Shown here piece after piece: positions 36,761-48,890 of a DNA stretch of 64,000 bases. Both the position numbers and the translations under genes were made by a program. Numbering within the stretch: the stretch's first letter is position 1; every line of letters begins with the position of its first letter. Origin of the DNA: Megalopta genalis. Its lineage: Eukaryota; Arthropoda; Insecta; Hymenoptera; Halictidae. A model generated the notes under the pieces. That model did no database searches, had not been told where the DNA came from, and worked only from the letters and a program-made list of their open reading frames with translations. The stretch covers positions 186,001 to 250,000 of the forward strand of contig NW_027476271.1 in the NCBI RefSeq assembly GCF_051020955.1. The letters run 5' to 3'.

Positions 36761-37254
36761 ATTCTCGTGAAAATTAAGCTAAACCATGTGTTTCGCTTGG
36801 ATTTGAAGCTAAGTCTTCTACTTCGCATTGATTTGAAGCTAAATCATGTGTTTCGCTTGGATTTGGAGCTAACTCGTTTGTTTCGCATACATTTGAAGCT
36901 AAATCATGTATATCACAAGTATTTGAAGCTGAACAATTTGTTTCGCATGAATATTAAGTTAAACCATGTGTTTCGCATGAGTATTAAGCTAAACCATGTG
37001 ATTCGCTTTGATTTGAAGCTAAATCATGTGCTTCGAATGGATTTGAAGCTAACTCGTTTGTCTCGCATACATTTGAAGCTAAATCACGTATATCACAACT
37101 ATTTGAAGCTAAACTATTTGTTTCGCATGGATTCGATGATCAGCCTTCTATTTCGCATAGATTTGAAGCTAAATCATGTATATCACAAGCATTTGTAGCA
37201 AAACCATTTGTTTCGCATGGATTCGAAGCTAAGCCTTCTACTTCGCTTTGATTT

Positions 37255-37344
37255 GAAGCTAAATCATGTGTTTCGCATGGATTTGAAGCTAAATCATGTG
37301 TTTCGCATGGATTTGAAGCTAAATCATGTGTTTCGCATGGATTT
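37255..37344 (+). repeat. Three identical C units in a row
   Basis: 37255-37284, 37285-37314 and 37315-37344 are identical C-type 30-mers with CATGG tails. This breaks the pentamer cycle and looks like a very recent single-unit expansion. Confidence 0.95.
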
Positions 37345-37554
37345 GAAGCTAACTTGTTTGTTTCGCATGCAGTTGAAGCTAAATCATGTATACCACAAGT
37401 ATTTGAACCTAAACCATTTGTTCCTCATGTATTTGAAGCTAAGCCTTCTACTTCGCATTGATTTGAAGCTAAATCATGTGTTTCGCTTGGATTTGAAGCT
37501 AACTCGATTGTTTCGAATGCAGTTGATGCTAAATCATGTATATCACAAGTATTT

Positions 37555-38025
37555 GAAGCTGAAGCATTTGATTCTCGTGAAAATTAAGCTAAACCATGTG
37601 TTTCGCTTGGATTTGAAGGTAACACGTTTGTTTCACTTGCAGTTGAAGCTCAATCATGTATATCACAAGTATTTGAAGCTGAACAATTTGTTTCGCATGA
37701 ATACTAAGTTAAACCATGTGTTTCGCATGAGTATTAAGCTAAACTATTTTTTTTGTAATGAATTTGAAGCTAAATCATGTGTTTCGCATGGATTTGAAGC
37801 CAACTCGTTTGTTTCGCCTGCAGTTGATTCTAAATCATGTATTTTACAAGTATTTGAACCTAAACCATTTGTCCCTCATGTATTTGAAGCTAAGCCGTCC
37901 ACTTCGCATTGATGTGAAGCTAAATCATGTGTTTGCTTGGATTTGAAGCTAACTCGATTGTTTCGAATGCAGTTGATGCTAGATCATGTATATCACAAGT
38001 ATTTGAAGCTGAACCAATTGATTCT
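37555..38025 (+). repeat. Duplicated segment with ATTCTCGTGAAAATTAAG, copy 2
   Basis: Second copy of 36295-36760. It has a one-base gain in the T-run near 37746-37757 and a one-base loss in GTGTTTGCTTGG near 37930. The reading frames therefore differ between the copies although the DNA is clearly homologous. Confidence 0.85.
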
Positions 38026-38544
38026 CGTGAAAATTAAGCTAAACCATGTGTTTCGCTTGGATTCGAAGATAAGTATTCTACTTCGCATTGATTTGAAGCT
38101 AAATCATGTGATTCGCATTGATTTGAAGCTAACTCATTTGTTTCTCCTGCATTTGAACCAATATCACTTATATTCGCCAGTATTTGTAGATAAATCATTC
38201 GTTTCTCATGGATTTGTATCTAAGCCCCCTACTTCGTATTGATTTGAAGCTGAACCATGTATTCGCTTGTATTTGAGGCCAACTCGTTTGTTTCGCCTGC
38301 AGTAGAAGCTAAATCATGCATATCACAAGTATTTGAAGCTAAACCTATTGTTTCGCATTGATTTGAAGCTAAGACTTCTACGTCGCACTGATTTGAAGCT
38401 AAATCATGTGTTTCGCTTGGATTTGAAGCTAACTCGATTGTTTCGAATGCAGTTGGTGCTAAATCATGTATATCACAAGTATTTGAAGCTGAACCATTTG
38501 ATTCTCGTGAAAATTAAGCTAAACCATGCGTTTCGCTTGGATTT
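38026..38544 (+). repeat. Diverged units before the 807-bp duplication
   Basis: Contains an irregular unit ATATCACTTATATTCGCCAG near 38160, related to the 31-bp HOR-edge units. Two further indels (ATGTATTCGCTTG) shift frames. Otherwise it follows the regular cycle. Confidence 0.82.
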
Positions 38545-39351
38545 GAAGCTAAGCCTTCTACTTCGCATTGATTTGAAGCTAAATCATGTGTTTCGCTTGG
38601 ATTTGGAGCTAACTCGTTTGTTTCGCATACATTTGAAACTAAATCATGTATATCACAAGTATTTGAAGCAAAACCATTTGATTCGCATGGATTTGAAACA
38701 AAGCCTTCTACTTCGCATTGATTTGAAGCTAAATCATGTTTTTCGCTTGGATTTGAAACTAAGCCTTCTACTTCGCATTGAATTGAAGCTAAATCATGTG
38801 TTTCGCTCGAATTTGAAACTAACTCCGTTTTTTTTGCTTGAATTCGAAGCTATATCTCTTACACTCGCAAGTATTTGAAGTTCAATCATTCATTGATTCT
38901 ATCTAGCTATCTCGTTTGTTTCGCATGGATTTGAAGCTAACTCGTTTGTTTCGCCTGCATTTGAAGCTAAATCATGTATATCGCTAATATTTGAAGCTAA
39001 TCCATTTGTTTGCATGGATTCGAAGATAAACCTTCTACTTCGTATTGATTTTAAGTTAGATCATGTGTTTCGCATAGATTTAAAGATAACTCGTTTGTTT
39101 CGCATGCAGTTGAATCTAAATCATGTATATCACAAGTGTTTGAAGCTAAATCATTTGTTTCGCATGGTTTCGAAAATCAGCCTTCTATGTCGCAATGATT
39201 TGAAGCTAAATCATGAGTTTCCCATGGATTTGAAGCTAACTCGTTTGTTTCGCATGGATTTGAAGCTAACTCGTTTGTTTCGCATGCAGTTGAAGCTATA
39301 TCATGTATATCACAATTATTTGAAGCTAAACCATTTCTTTCGCATGGATTT
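38545..39351 (+). repeat. 807-bp tandem duplication, copy 1
   Basis: Repeats exactly once in tandem at offset 807. It carries the beta-type one-base deletion TTTGTTTGCATGG at 39005-39014 and the scar at 38877-38915. The length is three bases short of 27 units because of the scar and small indels. Confidence 0.94.
38877..38915 (+). repeat. Scar: irregular sequence inside the array
   Basis: The words TCAATCATTCATTGATTC and TATCTAGCTATCTCG do not fit a 30-mer. This looks like two truncated units fused after a deletion. The copy at 39684-39722 is the same, so the event predates the 807-bp duplication. Confidence 0.8.
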
Positions 39352-40158
39352 GAAGGTAAGCCTTCTACTTCGCATTGATTTGAAGCTAAATCATGTGTTC
39401 CGCTTGGATTTGGAGCTAACTCGTTTGTTTCGCTTACATTTGAAACTAAATCATGTATATCACAAGTATTTGAAGCAAAACCATTTGATTCTCATGGATT
39501 TGAAACAAAGCCTTCTACTTCGCATTGATTTGAAGCTAAATCATGTTTTTCGCTTGGATTTGAAACTAAGCCTTCTACTTCGCATTGAATTGAAGCTAAA
39601 TCATGTGTTTCGCTCGAATTTGAAACTAACTCCGTTTTTTTTGCTTGAATTCGAAGCTATATCTCTTACACTCGCAAGTATTTGAAGTTCAATCATTCAT
39701 TGATTCTATCTAGCTATCTCGTTTGTTTCGCATGGATTTGAAGCTAACTCGTTTGTTTCGCCTGCATTTGAAGCTAAATCATGTATATCGCTAATATTTG
39801 AAGCTAATCCATTTGTTTGCATGGATTCGAAGATAAACCTTCTACTTCGTATTGATTTTAAGTTAGATCATGTGTTTCGCATAGATTTAAAGATAACTCG
39901 TTTGTTTCGCATGCAGTTGAATCTAAATCATGTATATCACAAGTGTTTGAAGCTAAATCATTTGTTTCGCATGGTTTCGAAAATCAGCCTTCTATGTCGC
40001 AATGATTTGAAGCTAAATCATGAGTTTCCCATGGATTTGAAGCTAACTCGTTTGTTTCGCATGGATTTGAAGCTAACTCGTTTGTTTCGCATGCAGTTGA
40101 AGCTATATCATGTATATCACAATTATTTGAAGCTAAACCATTTGTTTCGCATGGTTTC
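39352..40158 (+). repeat. 807-bp tandem duplication, copy 2
   Basis: Second copy with few substitutions, for example TTTCGCTTACATTTG and GATTCTCATGG. It has the same deletion (39812-39821) and the same scar. Confidence 0.94.
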
Positions 40159-41359
40159 GAAAATCAGCCTTCTATTTCGCATTGATTTGGAGCTAAATCA
40201 TGAGTTTCGCATGGAATTAAAGCTAACACGTTTGTTTCTTATGAAGTTGAAGCTGAATCATGTATATCACAAGTATTTGAAGCTAAATCATTCGTTTCGC
40301 ATGGAGTTGGAGCTAAGCCTTCCACTTCGCATTGATTTGAAGCCGAATCATGTGTTTCGCTTGGATTTGAAGCTAACTCGTTTATTTCGCATGCAGTTGA
40401 AGCTCAATCATGTATATCACAAGTATTTGAAGCTAAACCATTTGTTTCGCATGGATTCGAAAATCAGCATTCTATTTCGCAATGATTTGAAGCTAAATCA
40501 TGTGTTTCTCATGGATTTGAAGCTAACTCGTTTCTATCGCATGGATTTAAACCTAACTCGTTTGTTTCGCATGCTGTTGAAGCTAAATCTAGTATATCAC
40601 AAGTATTTGAAGCTAAACCATTTGTTTCGCATGGATCCGAAAATCAGCCTTCTATTTCGCATAGATTTGAAGCTAAATCATTTGTGTCGCATGGATTTGA
40701 TGCTAAGCCTTCTACTTCGCATTGATCTGAAGCTAAATCATGTGTTTCGCTTGGATTTGAAGCTAACTCGTTTGTTTCGCATGCAGTTGAAGCTTAATCA
40801 TGTATATCACAAGTATTTGAAGCTAAACCATTTGTTTCGCATGGATCCGAAAATCAGCCTTCTATTTCGCATAGATTTGAAGCTAAATCATGAGTTTCGC
40901 ATGGATTTGAAGCTAACTCGTTTGTTTCGCATGGATTTGAAGCTAACTCGTTTCTATCGCATGGATTTAAAGCTAACTCGTTTGTTTCGCATGCTGTTGA
41001 AGCTAAATCTAGTATATCACAAGTATTTGAAGCTAAACCATTTGTTTCGCATGGATCCGAAAATCAGCCTCCTATTTCGCATAGATTTGAAGCTAAATCA
41101 TGAGTTTCGCATGGATTTGAAGCTAACTCGTTTGTTTCGCATGGATTTGAAGCTAACTCGTTTGTTTCGCCTGCATTTGAAGCTGAATCATGTATATCAC
41201 AAGTATTTGAAGCTAAACCATTTGTTTCGCATGAATTCGAAGCTAAGCCTTCTACTTCGCATTGATTTGAATCTAAATCATGTGTTTCGCTTGGATTTGA
41301 AGCTAACTCGTTTGTTTCGCATGGAGTTGAAGCTAAATCATTGTATATCACAAGTATTT
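40159..41359 (+). repeat. Linker with 420-bp repeat spacing
   Basis: The unit set CATGCTGTTGAAGC - AAATCTAGTATATC - GGATCCGAAAATC occurs at about 40567 and 40987, 420 bp apart. A third GGATCCGAAAATC lies near 40834. Related variants occur at 7.6 and 9.4 kb. The last unit (41330-41359) has the extra base AAATCATTGTATATC that precedes HOR U. Confidence 0.86.
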
Positions 41360-43339
41360 GAAGCTAAACCACTTGTTTCACATTGATTTGATGATAAGCC
41401 TTCTACGTCTCATTGATTTGAAGCTAAGCCTTATATTTCGCATTGATTTGAAGGTAAATCATGTGTTTCGCTTGGATTTGAAGCTAACTCGTTTGTTTCG
41501 CATGCAGTTGAAGCTAAAACATGTATATCACAATTATTTGAAGCTAAACCATTCGTTTCGGATTGATATGAAGCAAAGCCTTCTACTTCGCATTGATTTG
41601 ATGCTAAATCATATGTTTCGCATGGATTTGAAACTAATTCGTTTGTTTCGTCTTCATTTGAAGCTGTTTCATTTATGTCGCAAGTATTTGAAGCTAAACC
41701 ATTTGTTTCGGATGGATTTGAAGATAAGCCTTCTACTTCGCATTGATTTAAATCTAAATCGTGTGTATGGCATGGATTTGAAGCTAACTCGTTTGTTTCG
41801 CCTGCATTTGAAGTTAAATCATGTATATCACAAGTATTTGAAGCTAAACCATTTGTTTCGTATGGATTTGAAGATAATCCTCCTACTTCGCATTAATTTG
41901 AAGCTAACTCGATTGATTCGAGTGCATTTGAATCTATATCACTTATATCGCAATTATCTGAAGATAAATCATTTGTTTCTCATGTACTTGAAGCTAAGCC
42001 GTCTATTTCGCATTGATTTGAACCTAAATAATGTGTTTCGCTTCGATTTGAAGGTAAAGCGTTTGTTTCGTATGCAGTTGAAGCTAAATCATGTATATAA
42101 CAAGTATTTGAAGCTAAACCATTTGTTTCTCATGTATTTGAAGATAAGCCTTGTACTTCGCATTGATTTGAAGCTAAATCATGTTTTTCGCATGGATTTG
42201 AAGCTAACTCGTTTGTTTCGCCTGCATTTGAAGCTGAATCATGTATATCACAAGTATTTGAAGCTAAACCATTTGTTTCGCATGAATTCGAAGCTAAGCC
42301 TTCTACTTCGCATTGATTTGAATCTAAATCATGTGTTTTGCTTGGTTTTGAAGCTAACTCGTCCGTTTCGCATGCAGTTGAAGCTGAATCATGTATATCA
42401 CAAGTATTTGAAGCTAAACCATTTCTTTCGCATGAATTTGAAGCTAAGCCTTCTACTTCGCATTGATTTGAAGCTAAATCTTGTGTTTTGATGGTTTTGA
42501 AGCTAACTCGTTTGTTACGCATGCAGTTGAAGCTAATTCATGTATATCACAAGTATTTTAAGCTAAACCATTTGATTCGCATGGATTTGAAATTAAGCCT
42601 TTTACTTCGTACTGATTTGAAACTAAATCATGTGTTTCGTTTGAATTTGAAACTAAGCCTTCTACTTCGCATTGATTTGAAGCTAAATCGTGTGTTTCGC
42701 ATGGATTTGAAGCTAACTCGATTGATTCGACTGCATTTGAATCTATATCACTTATATCGCAATTATCTGAAGATAAATCATTTGCTTCTCATGTATTTGA
42801 AACTAAGCCGTCTATTGCGCATTGATTTGAAGCTAAATCATATGTTTCGCATGGATTTGAAGCTAACTCGTTTGTTTCGCATGCAGTTGAAGCTGAATCA
42901 TGTATATCACAAGTATTTGAAGCCAAACCATTTGTTTCGCATGGATTTGAAGATAAGCCTCCTATTTTGCATTAATTTGAAGCTAACTCGATTGATTCGA
43001 CTGCATTTGAATCTATATCACTTATATCGCAATTATCTGAAGATAAATCATTTGCTTCTCATGTATTTGAAGCTATGCCGTCTATTTCGCATTTATTTGA
43101 AGCTAAATCATATGTTTCGCATGGATTTGAAGCTAACTCGTTTGTTTCGCCTGTATTTGAAGATAAATCGTGTATATCACAAGTATTTGAAGCTAAACCA
43201 TTTCTATCGCATGAATTTGAAGCTAAGCCTTCTACTTCGCATTGATTTGAATCTAAATCATGTGTTTCGCTTGGATTTGAAGCTAACTCATTTGTTTCGC
43301 ATGCAGTTGAAGCTAAATCATTGTATATCACAAGTATTT
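41360..43339 (+). repeat. HOR U, copy 1 (1,980 bp)
   Basis: U opens with CCACTTGTTTCACATTG and GATGATAAGCC, then the delta segment with GTGTGTATGG (41761). A one-base loss at 42489 (GTTTTGATGG) offsets the one-base gain in the unit that closes the copy. Confidence 0.9.
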
Positions 43340-45080
43340 GAAGCTAAACCACTTGTTTCACATTGATTTGATGATAAGCCTTCTACGTCTCATTGATTTG
43401 AAGCTAAGCCTTATATTTCGCATTGATTTGAAGGTAAATCATGTGTTTCGCTTGGATTTGAAGCTAACTCGTTTGTTTCGCATGCAGTTGAAGCTAAAAC
43501 ATGTATATCACAAGTATTTGAAGCTAAACCATTTGTTTCGGATTGATATGAAGCAAAGCCTTCTACTTCGCATTGATTTGATGCTAAATCATATGTTTCG
43601 CATGGATTTGAAACTAACTCGTTTGTTTCGTCTTCATTTGAAGCTGTTTCATTTATATCGCAAGTATTTGAAGCTAAACCATTTGTTTCGGATGGATTTG
43701 AAGATAAGCCTTCTACTTCGCATTGATTTAAATCTAAATCGTGTGTATGGCATGGCTTTGAAGCTAACTCGATTGTTTCGCCTGCATTTGAAGCTAAATC
43801 ATGTTTTTCGCATGGATTTGAAGCTAACTCGTTTGTTTCGCCTGCATTTGAAGCTGAATCATGTATATCACAAGTGTTTGAAGCTAAACCATTTGTTTCG
43901 CATGAATTCGAAGCTAAGCCTTCTACTTCGCATTGATTTGAATCTAAATCATGTGTTTTGCTTGGTTTTGAAGCTAACTCGTCTGTTTCGCATGCAGTTG
44001 AAGCTGAATCATGTATATAACAAGTATTTGAAGCTAAACCATTTCTTTCGCATGAATTTGAAGCTAAGCCTTCTACTTCGCATTGATTTGAAGCTAAATC
44101 TTGTGTTTTGCTTGGATTTGAAGCTAACTCGCTTGTTTCGCATGCAGTTGAAGCTAAATTGTGTTTATCACAAGTACCTGAATATAAACCATCTGTTTCG
44201 CATGAATATTGAGCTAAACTATGTGATTCGCATGAATTTGAAGCTAAATGATGTGTTTCGCTTGGTTTTGAAGCTAACTCTTTTGCTTCGCCTGCATTTG
44301 AAGATAAATCATGTATAGCACAAGTATTTGAAGCTAACCCATTTGTATCGCGTGGATTTGAAGCTAAGCGTTTCACTTCGCATTGATTTGAAGCTAACTC
44401 GATTGTTTCGCCTGCATTTGAAGCTATATCACTTACATCGCAATTATCTGAAGATAAATCATTTGTTTCTCATGAATTTGAAGCTAAGCCGTCTATTTCG
44501 CATTTGTTTGAAGCTAAATCATATGTTTCGCATGGATGTGAAGCTAACTCGTTTTTTTCGCCTGTATTTGAAGATAAATCATGTATAGCACAAGTATTTG
44601 AAGCTAACCCATTTGTATCGCGTGGATTTGAAGCTAAGCGTTTCACTTCGCATTGATTTGAAGCTAACTCGATTGTTTCGCCTGCATTTGAAGCTATATC
44701 ACTTACATCGCAATTATCTGAAGATAAATCATTTGTTTCTCATGTATTTGAAGCTAAGCCGTCTATTTCGCATTTATTTGAAGCTAAATCATATGTTTGG
44801 CATAGATGTGAAGATAACTCGTTTTTTTCGCCTGTATTTGAAGATAAATCATGTATATCACAAGTATTTGAAGCTAAACCATTCGCTTCGCATGGATTTG
44901 AAGCAAAGCCTTCAACTTCGCATTGACTTGAAGATAAATCATGTGTTTCGCTTGGATTTGAAGCTAACTTGTTTGTTTCGCATGCAGTTGAAGCTAAATC
45001 ATGTATATCACAAGTATTTTAAGCTAAACCATTTGTTTCGCATGGAGTTGAAGCTAAATCATTGTATATCACAAGTATTT
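43340..45080 (+). repeat. HOR U, copy 2 (1,741 bp)
   Basis: Same head and delta segment (43741), with the tail rearranged. 44340-44590 and 44600-44850 are near-tandem copies of the segment starting AACCCATTTGTATCGCG. Confidence 0.88.
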
Positions 45081-48000
45081 GAAGCTAAACCACTTGTTTC
45101 ACATTGATTTGATGATAAGCCTTCTACGTCTCATTGATTTGAAGCTAAGCCTTATATTTCGCATTGATTTGAAGGTAAATCATGTGTTTCGCTTGGATTT
45201 GAAGCTAACTCGTTTGTTTCGCATGCAGTTGAAGCTAAAACATGTATATCACAAGTATTTGAAGCTAAACCATTTGTTTCGGATTGATATGAAGCAAAGC
45301 CTTCTACTTCGCATTGATTTGATGCTAAATCATATGTTTCGCATGGATTTGAAACTAACTCGTTTGTTTCGTCTTCATTTGAAGCTGTTTCATTTATATC
45401 GCAAGTATTTGAAGCTAAACCATTTGTTTCGGATGGATTTGAAGATAAGCCTTCTACTTCGCATTGATTTAAATCTAAATCGTGTGTATGGCATGGATTT
45501 GAAGCTAACTCGTTTGTTTCGCCTGCATTTGAAGTTAAATCATGTATATCACAAGTATTTGAAGCTAAACCATTTGTTTCGTATGGATTTGAAGATAATC
45601 CTCCTACTTCGCATTAATTTGAAGCTAACTCGATTGATTCGAGTGCATTTGAATCTATATCACTTACATCGCAATTATCTGAAGATAAATCATTTTTTTC
45701 TCATGTATTTGAAGATAAGCCTTGTACTTCGCATTGATTTGAAGCTAAATCATGTTTTTCGCATGGATTTGAAGCTAACTCGTTTGTTTCGCCTGCATTT
45801 GAAGCTGAATCATGTATATCACAAGTATTTGAAGCTAAACCATTTGTTTCGCATGAATTCGAAGCTAAGCCTTCTACTTCGCATTGATTTGAATCTAAAT
45901 CATGTGTTTTGCTTGGTTTTGAAGCTAACTCGTCTGTTTCGCATGCAGTTGAAGCTGAATCATGTATATCACAAGTATTTGAAGCTAAACCATTTCTTTC
46001 GCATGAATTTGAAGCTAAGCCTTCTACTTCGCATTGATTTGAAGCTAAATCTTGTGTTTTGCTTGGTTTTGAAGCTAACTCGTTTGTTACGCATGCAGTT
46101 GAAGCTAATTCATGTATATCACAAGTATTTTAAGCTAAACCATTTGATTCCATTGATTTGAAATTAAGCCTTTTACTTCGTACTGATTTGAAACTAAATC
46201 ATGTGTTTCGTTTGAATTTGAAACTAAGCCTTCTACTTCGCATTGATTTGAAGCTAAATCGTGTGTTTCGCATGGATTTGAAGCTAACTCGTTTGTTTCG
46301 CATGCAGTTGAAGCTGAATCATGTATATCACAAGTATTTGATGCCAAACCATTTGTTTCGCATGGATTTGAAGATAAGCCTCCTATTTTGCATTAATTTG
46401 AAGCTAACTCGATTGATTCGACTGCATTTGAATCTATATCACTTATATCGCAATTATCTGAAGATAAATCATTTGCTTCTCATGTATTTGAAGCTATGCC
46501 GTCTATTTCGCATTTATTTGAAGCTAAATCATATGTTTCGCATGGATGTGAAGCTAACTCGTTTTTTTCGCCTGTATTTGAAGATAAATCATGTATAGCA
46601 CAAGTATTTGAAGCTAACCCATTTGTATCGCGTGGATTTGAAGCTAAGCGTTTCACTTCGCATTGATTTGAAGCTAACTCGATTGTTTCGCCTGCATTTG
46701 AAGCTATATCACTTACATCGCAATTATCTGAAGATAAATCATTTGTTTCTCATGTATTTGAAGCTAAGCCGTCTATTTCGCATTTATTTGAAGCTAAATC
46801 ATATGTTTGGCATGGATGTGAAGCTAACTCGTTTTTTTCGCCTGTATTTGAAGATAAATCATGTATATCACAAGTATTTGAAGCTAAACCATTCGCTTCG
46901 CATGGATTTGAAGCAAAGCCTTCAACTTCGCATTGACTTGAAGATAAATCATGTGTTTCGCTTGGATTTGAAGCTAACTTGTTTGTTTCGCATGCAGTTG
47001 AAGCTAAATCATGTATATCACAAGTATTTTAAGCTAAACCATTTGTTTCGCATGGATTTGAAGATAAGCCTCCTACTTCGCATTAATTTGAAGCTAACTC
47101 GATTGATTCGACTGCATTTGAATTTATATCACTTATATCGCAATTATCTGAAGATAAATCATTTGCTTCTCATGTATTTGAATCTAAGCCGTCTATTTCG
47201 CACTGATTTGAAGCTAAACCATTTGTTTCGGATGGTTTTGAACATAAGCCTTCTACTTCGCATTGATTTAAATCTAAATCGTTTGTATGGCATGGATTTG
47301 AAGCTAACTCGTTTGTTTCGCCTGCATTTGAAGTTAAATCATGTATATCACGAGTATTTGAAGCTAATCCGTTTGATACGCATGGATTTGAAGCTAAGCC
47401 TTCTACTTCACATTGATTTGAAGCTAAGCCTTCTACTTCGCATTGATTTGAAGCTAAATCATGTGTTTCGGCTGGATTTGAAGCTAACTCGTTTGTTTCG
47501 CATGCAGTTGAAGCTAAATCATGCATATCACCAGTATTTGAAGCTACACCAATTGTTTCGCGTGGATTCGAAGATAATCCTTCTACTTCGCATTGATTTG
47601 AAGCTAAATCATGTATATCACAAGTATTTGAAGCTAACTCGTTTGTATCGCATGCATTTGAAGATAAATCATGTATATCACAAATATTTGAAGCTAAACC
47701 GTTTGATTCGCATGGATTTGAAGCTAAGCCTTCTACTTCGCATTGATTTGCAGCTAAATCATGTGTTTTGCTTGGTTTTGAAGCTAACTCGTTTGTTACG
47801 CATGCAGTTGAAGCTAAATCATGTATATCACAAGTATTTGAAGCTAAACCATTTCTTTCGCATGGATTTGAAGGTAAGCCTTCTACTTCGCATTGATTTG
47901 AAGCTAAATCATGTGTTCCGCTTGGATTTAAAGCTAACACTTTTTTTTCTCATTCAGTTGAAGCTATATCACTTATATCGCAAGTATTTCAAGCTAAATC

Positions 48001-48890
48001 ATTTGTGTCGCATGGATTCGAATCTCATCCTTCTATTTCGCATTGATTTGAAGCTAAATCATGTGTTTCTCATGGATTTAATGCTAACACGTTTGTTTCG
48101 CATGCAGTTGAAGCTAAATCATGTACATCACAAGTATTTGAAGCTAAACCATTTGTTTCGCATGGATTAGAGAATCAGCCTCCTATTTCGCATTGATTTG
48201 AAGCTAAATCATGAGTTTCCCATGGATTTGAAGCTAACTCGTTTGTTTCGCTTGGATTTGAAGCTAACTCGATTGTTTCGCCTCCATTTGAAGCTATATC
48301 ACTTATATCGCAAGTATATGAATCTAAATAATCTGTGTCGCATGGATTTGATGCTAATCCTTCTACTTCGCATTGATTTGAAGCTAAATCATGTTTTTCG
48401 CATGGATTTGAAGGTAAAGCGTTTGTTTCGCATGCAGTAGAAGCTAAATCATGTATATAACAAGTATTTGAAGCTAAACCATTTGTTTCTCATGTATTTG
48501 AAGCTAAGCGTTCCACTTCGCATTGATTTGAAGCTAACTCGATTGTTTCGCCTCCATTTGAAGCTATATCACTTACATCGCAATTATCTGAAGATAAATC
48601 ATTTGTTTCTCATGTATTTGAAGATAAGCCTTGTACTTCGCATTGATTTGAAGCTAAATCATGTTTTTCGCATGGATTTGAAGCTAACTCGTTTGTTTCG
48701 CCTGCATTTGAAGCTGAATCATGTATATCACAAGTATTTGAAGCTAAACCATTTGTTTCGCATGAATTCGAAGCTAAGCCTTCTACTTCGCATTGATTTG
48801 AATCTAAATCATGTGTTTCGCTTGGATTTGAAGCTAACTCGTTTGTTTCGCATGCAGTTGAAGCTAAATCATTGTATATCACAAGTATTT
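45081..48890 (+). repeat. HOR U, copy 3 (3,810 bp)
   Basis: Head and delta (45482) as in U1. From 46670 it enters the sequence that is duplicated in full in U4. A one-base loss at about 46149 (GATTCCATTG) shifts the frame. The array's longest minus-strand open run (47170-47940) lies here. Confidence 0.9.

Noticed and set aside
38877..38915. Integration or attachment site at the irregular 39 bp
   Set aside because: The words are fragments of ordinary units (TCAATCATTC, GCTATCTCG), so a deletion scar is the simpler reading.
47170..47940. Cys-rich minus-strand repeat protein
   Set aside because: The regular Cys comes from the GCA in the unit's TTTCGCATGG tail read in reverse. The highly similar copy one HOR downstream is open over a shorter stretch.
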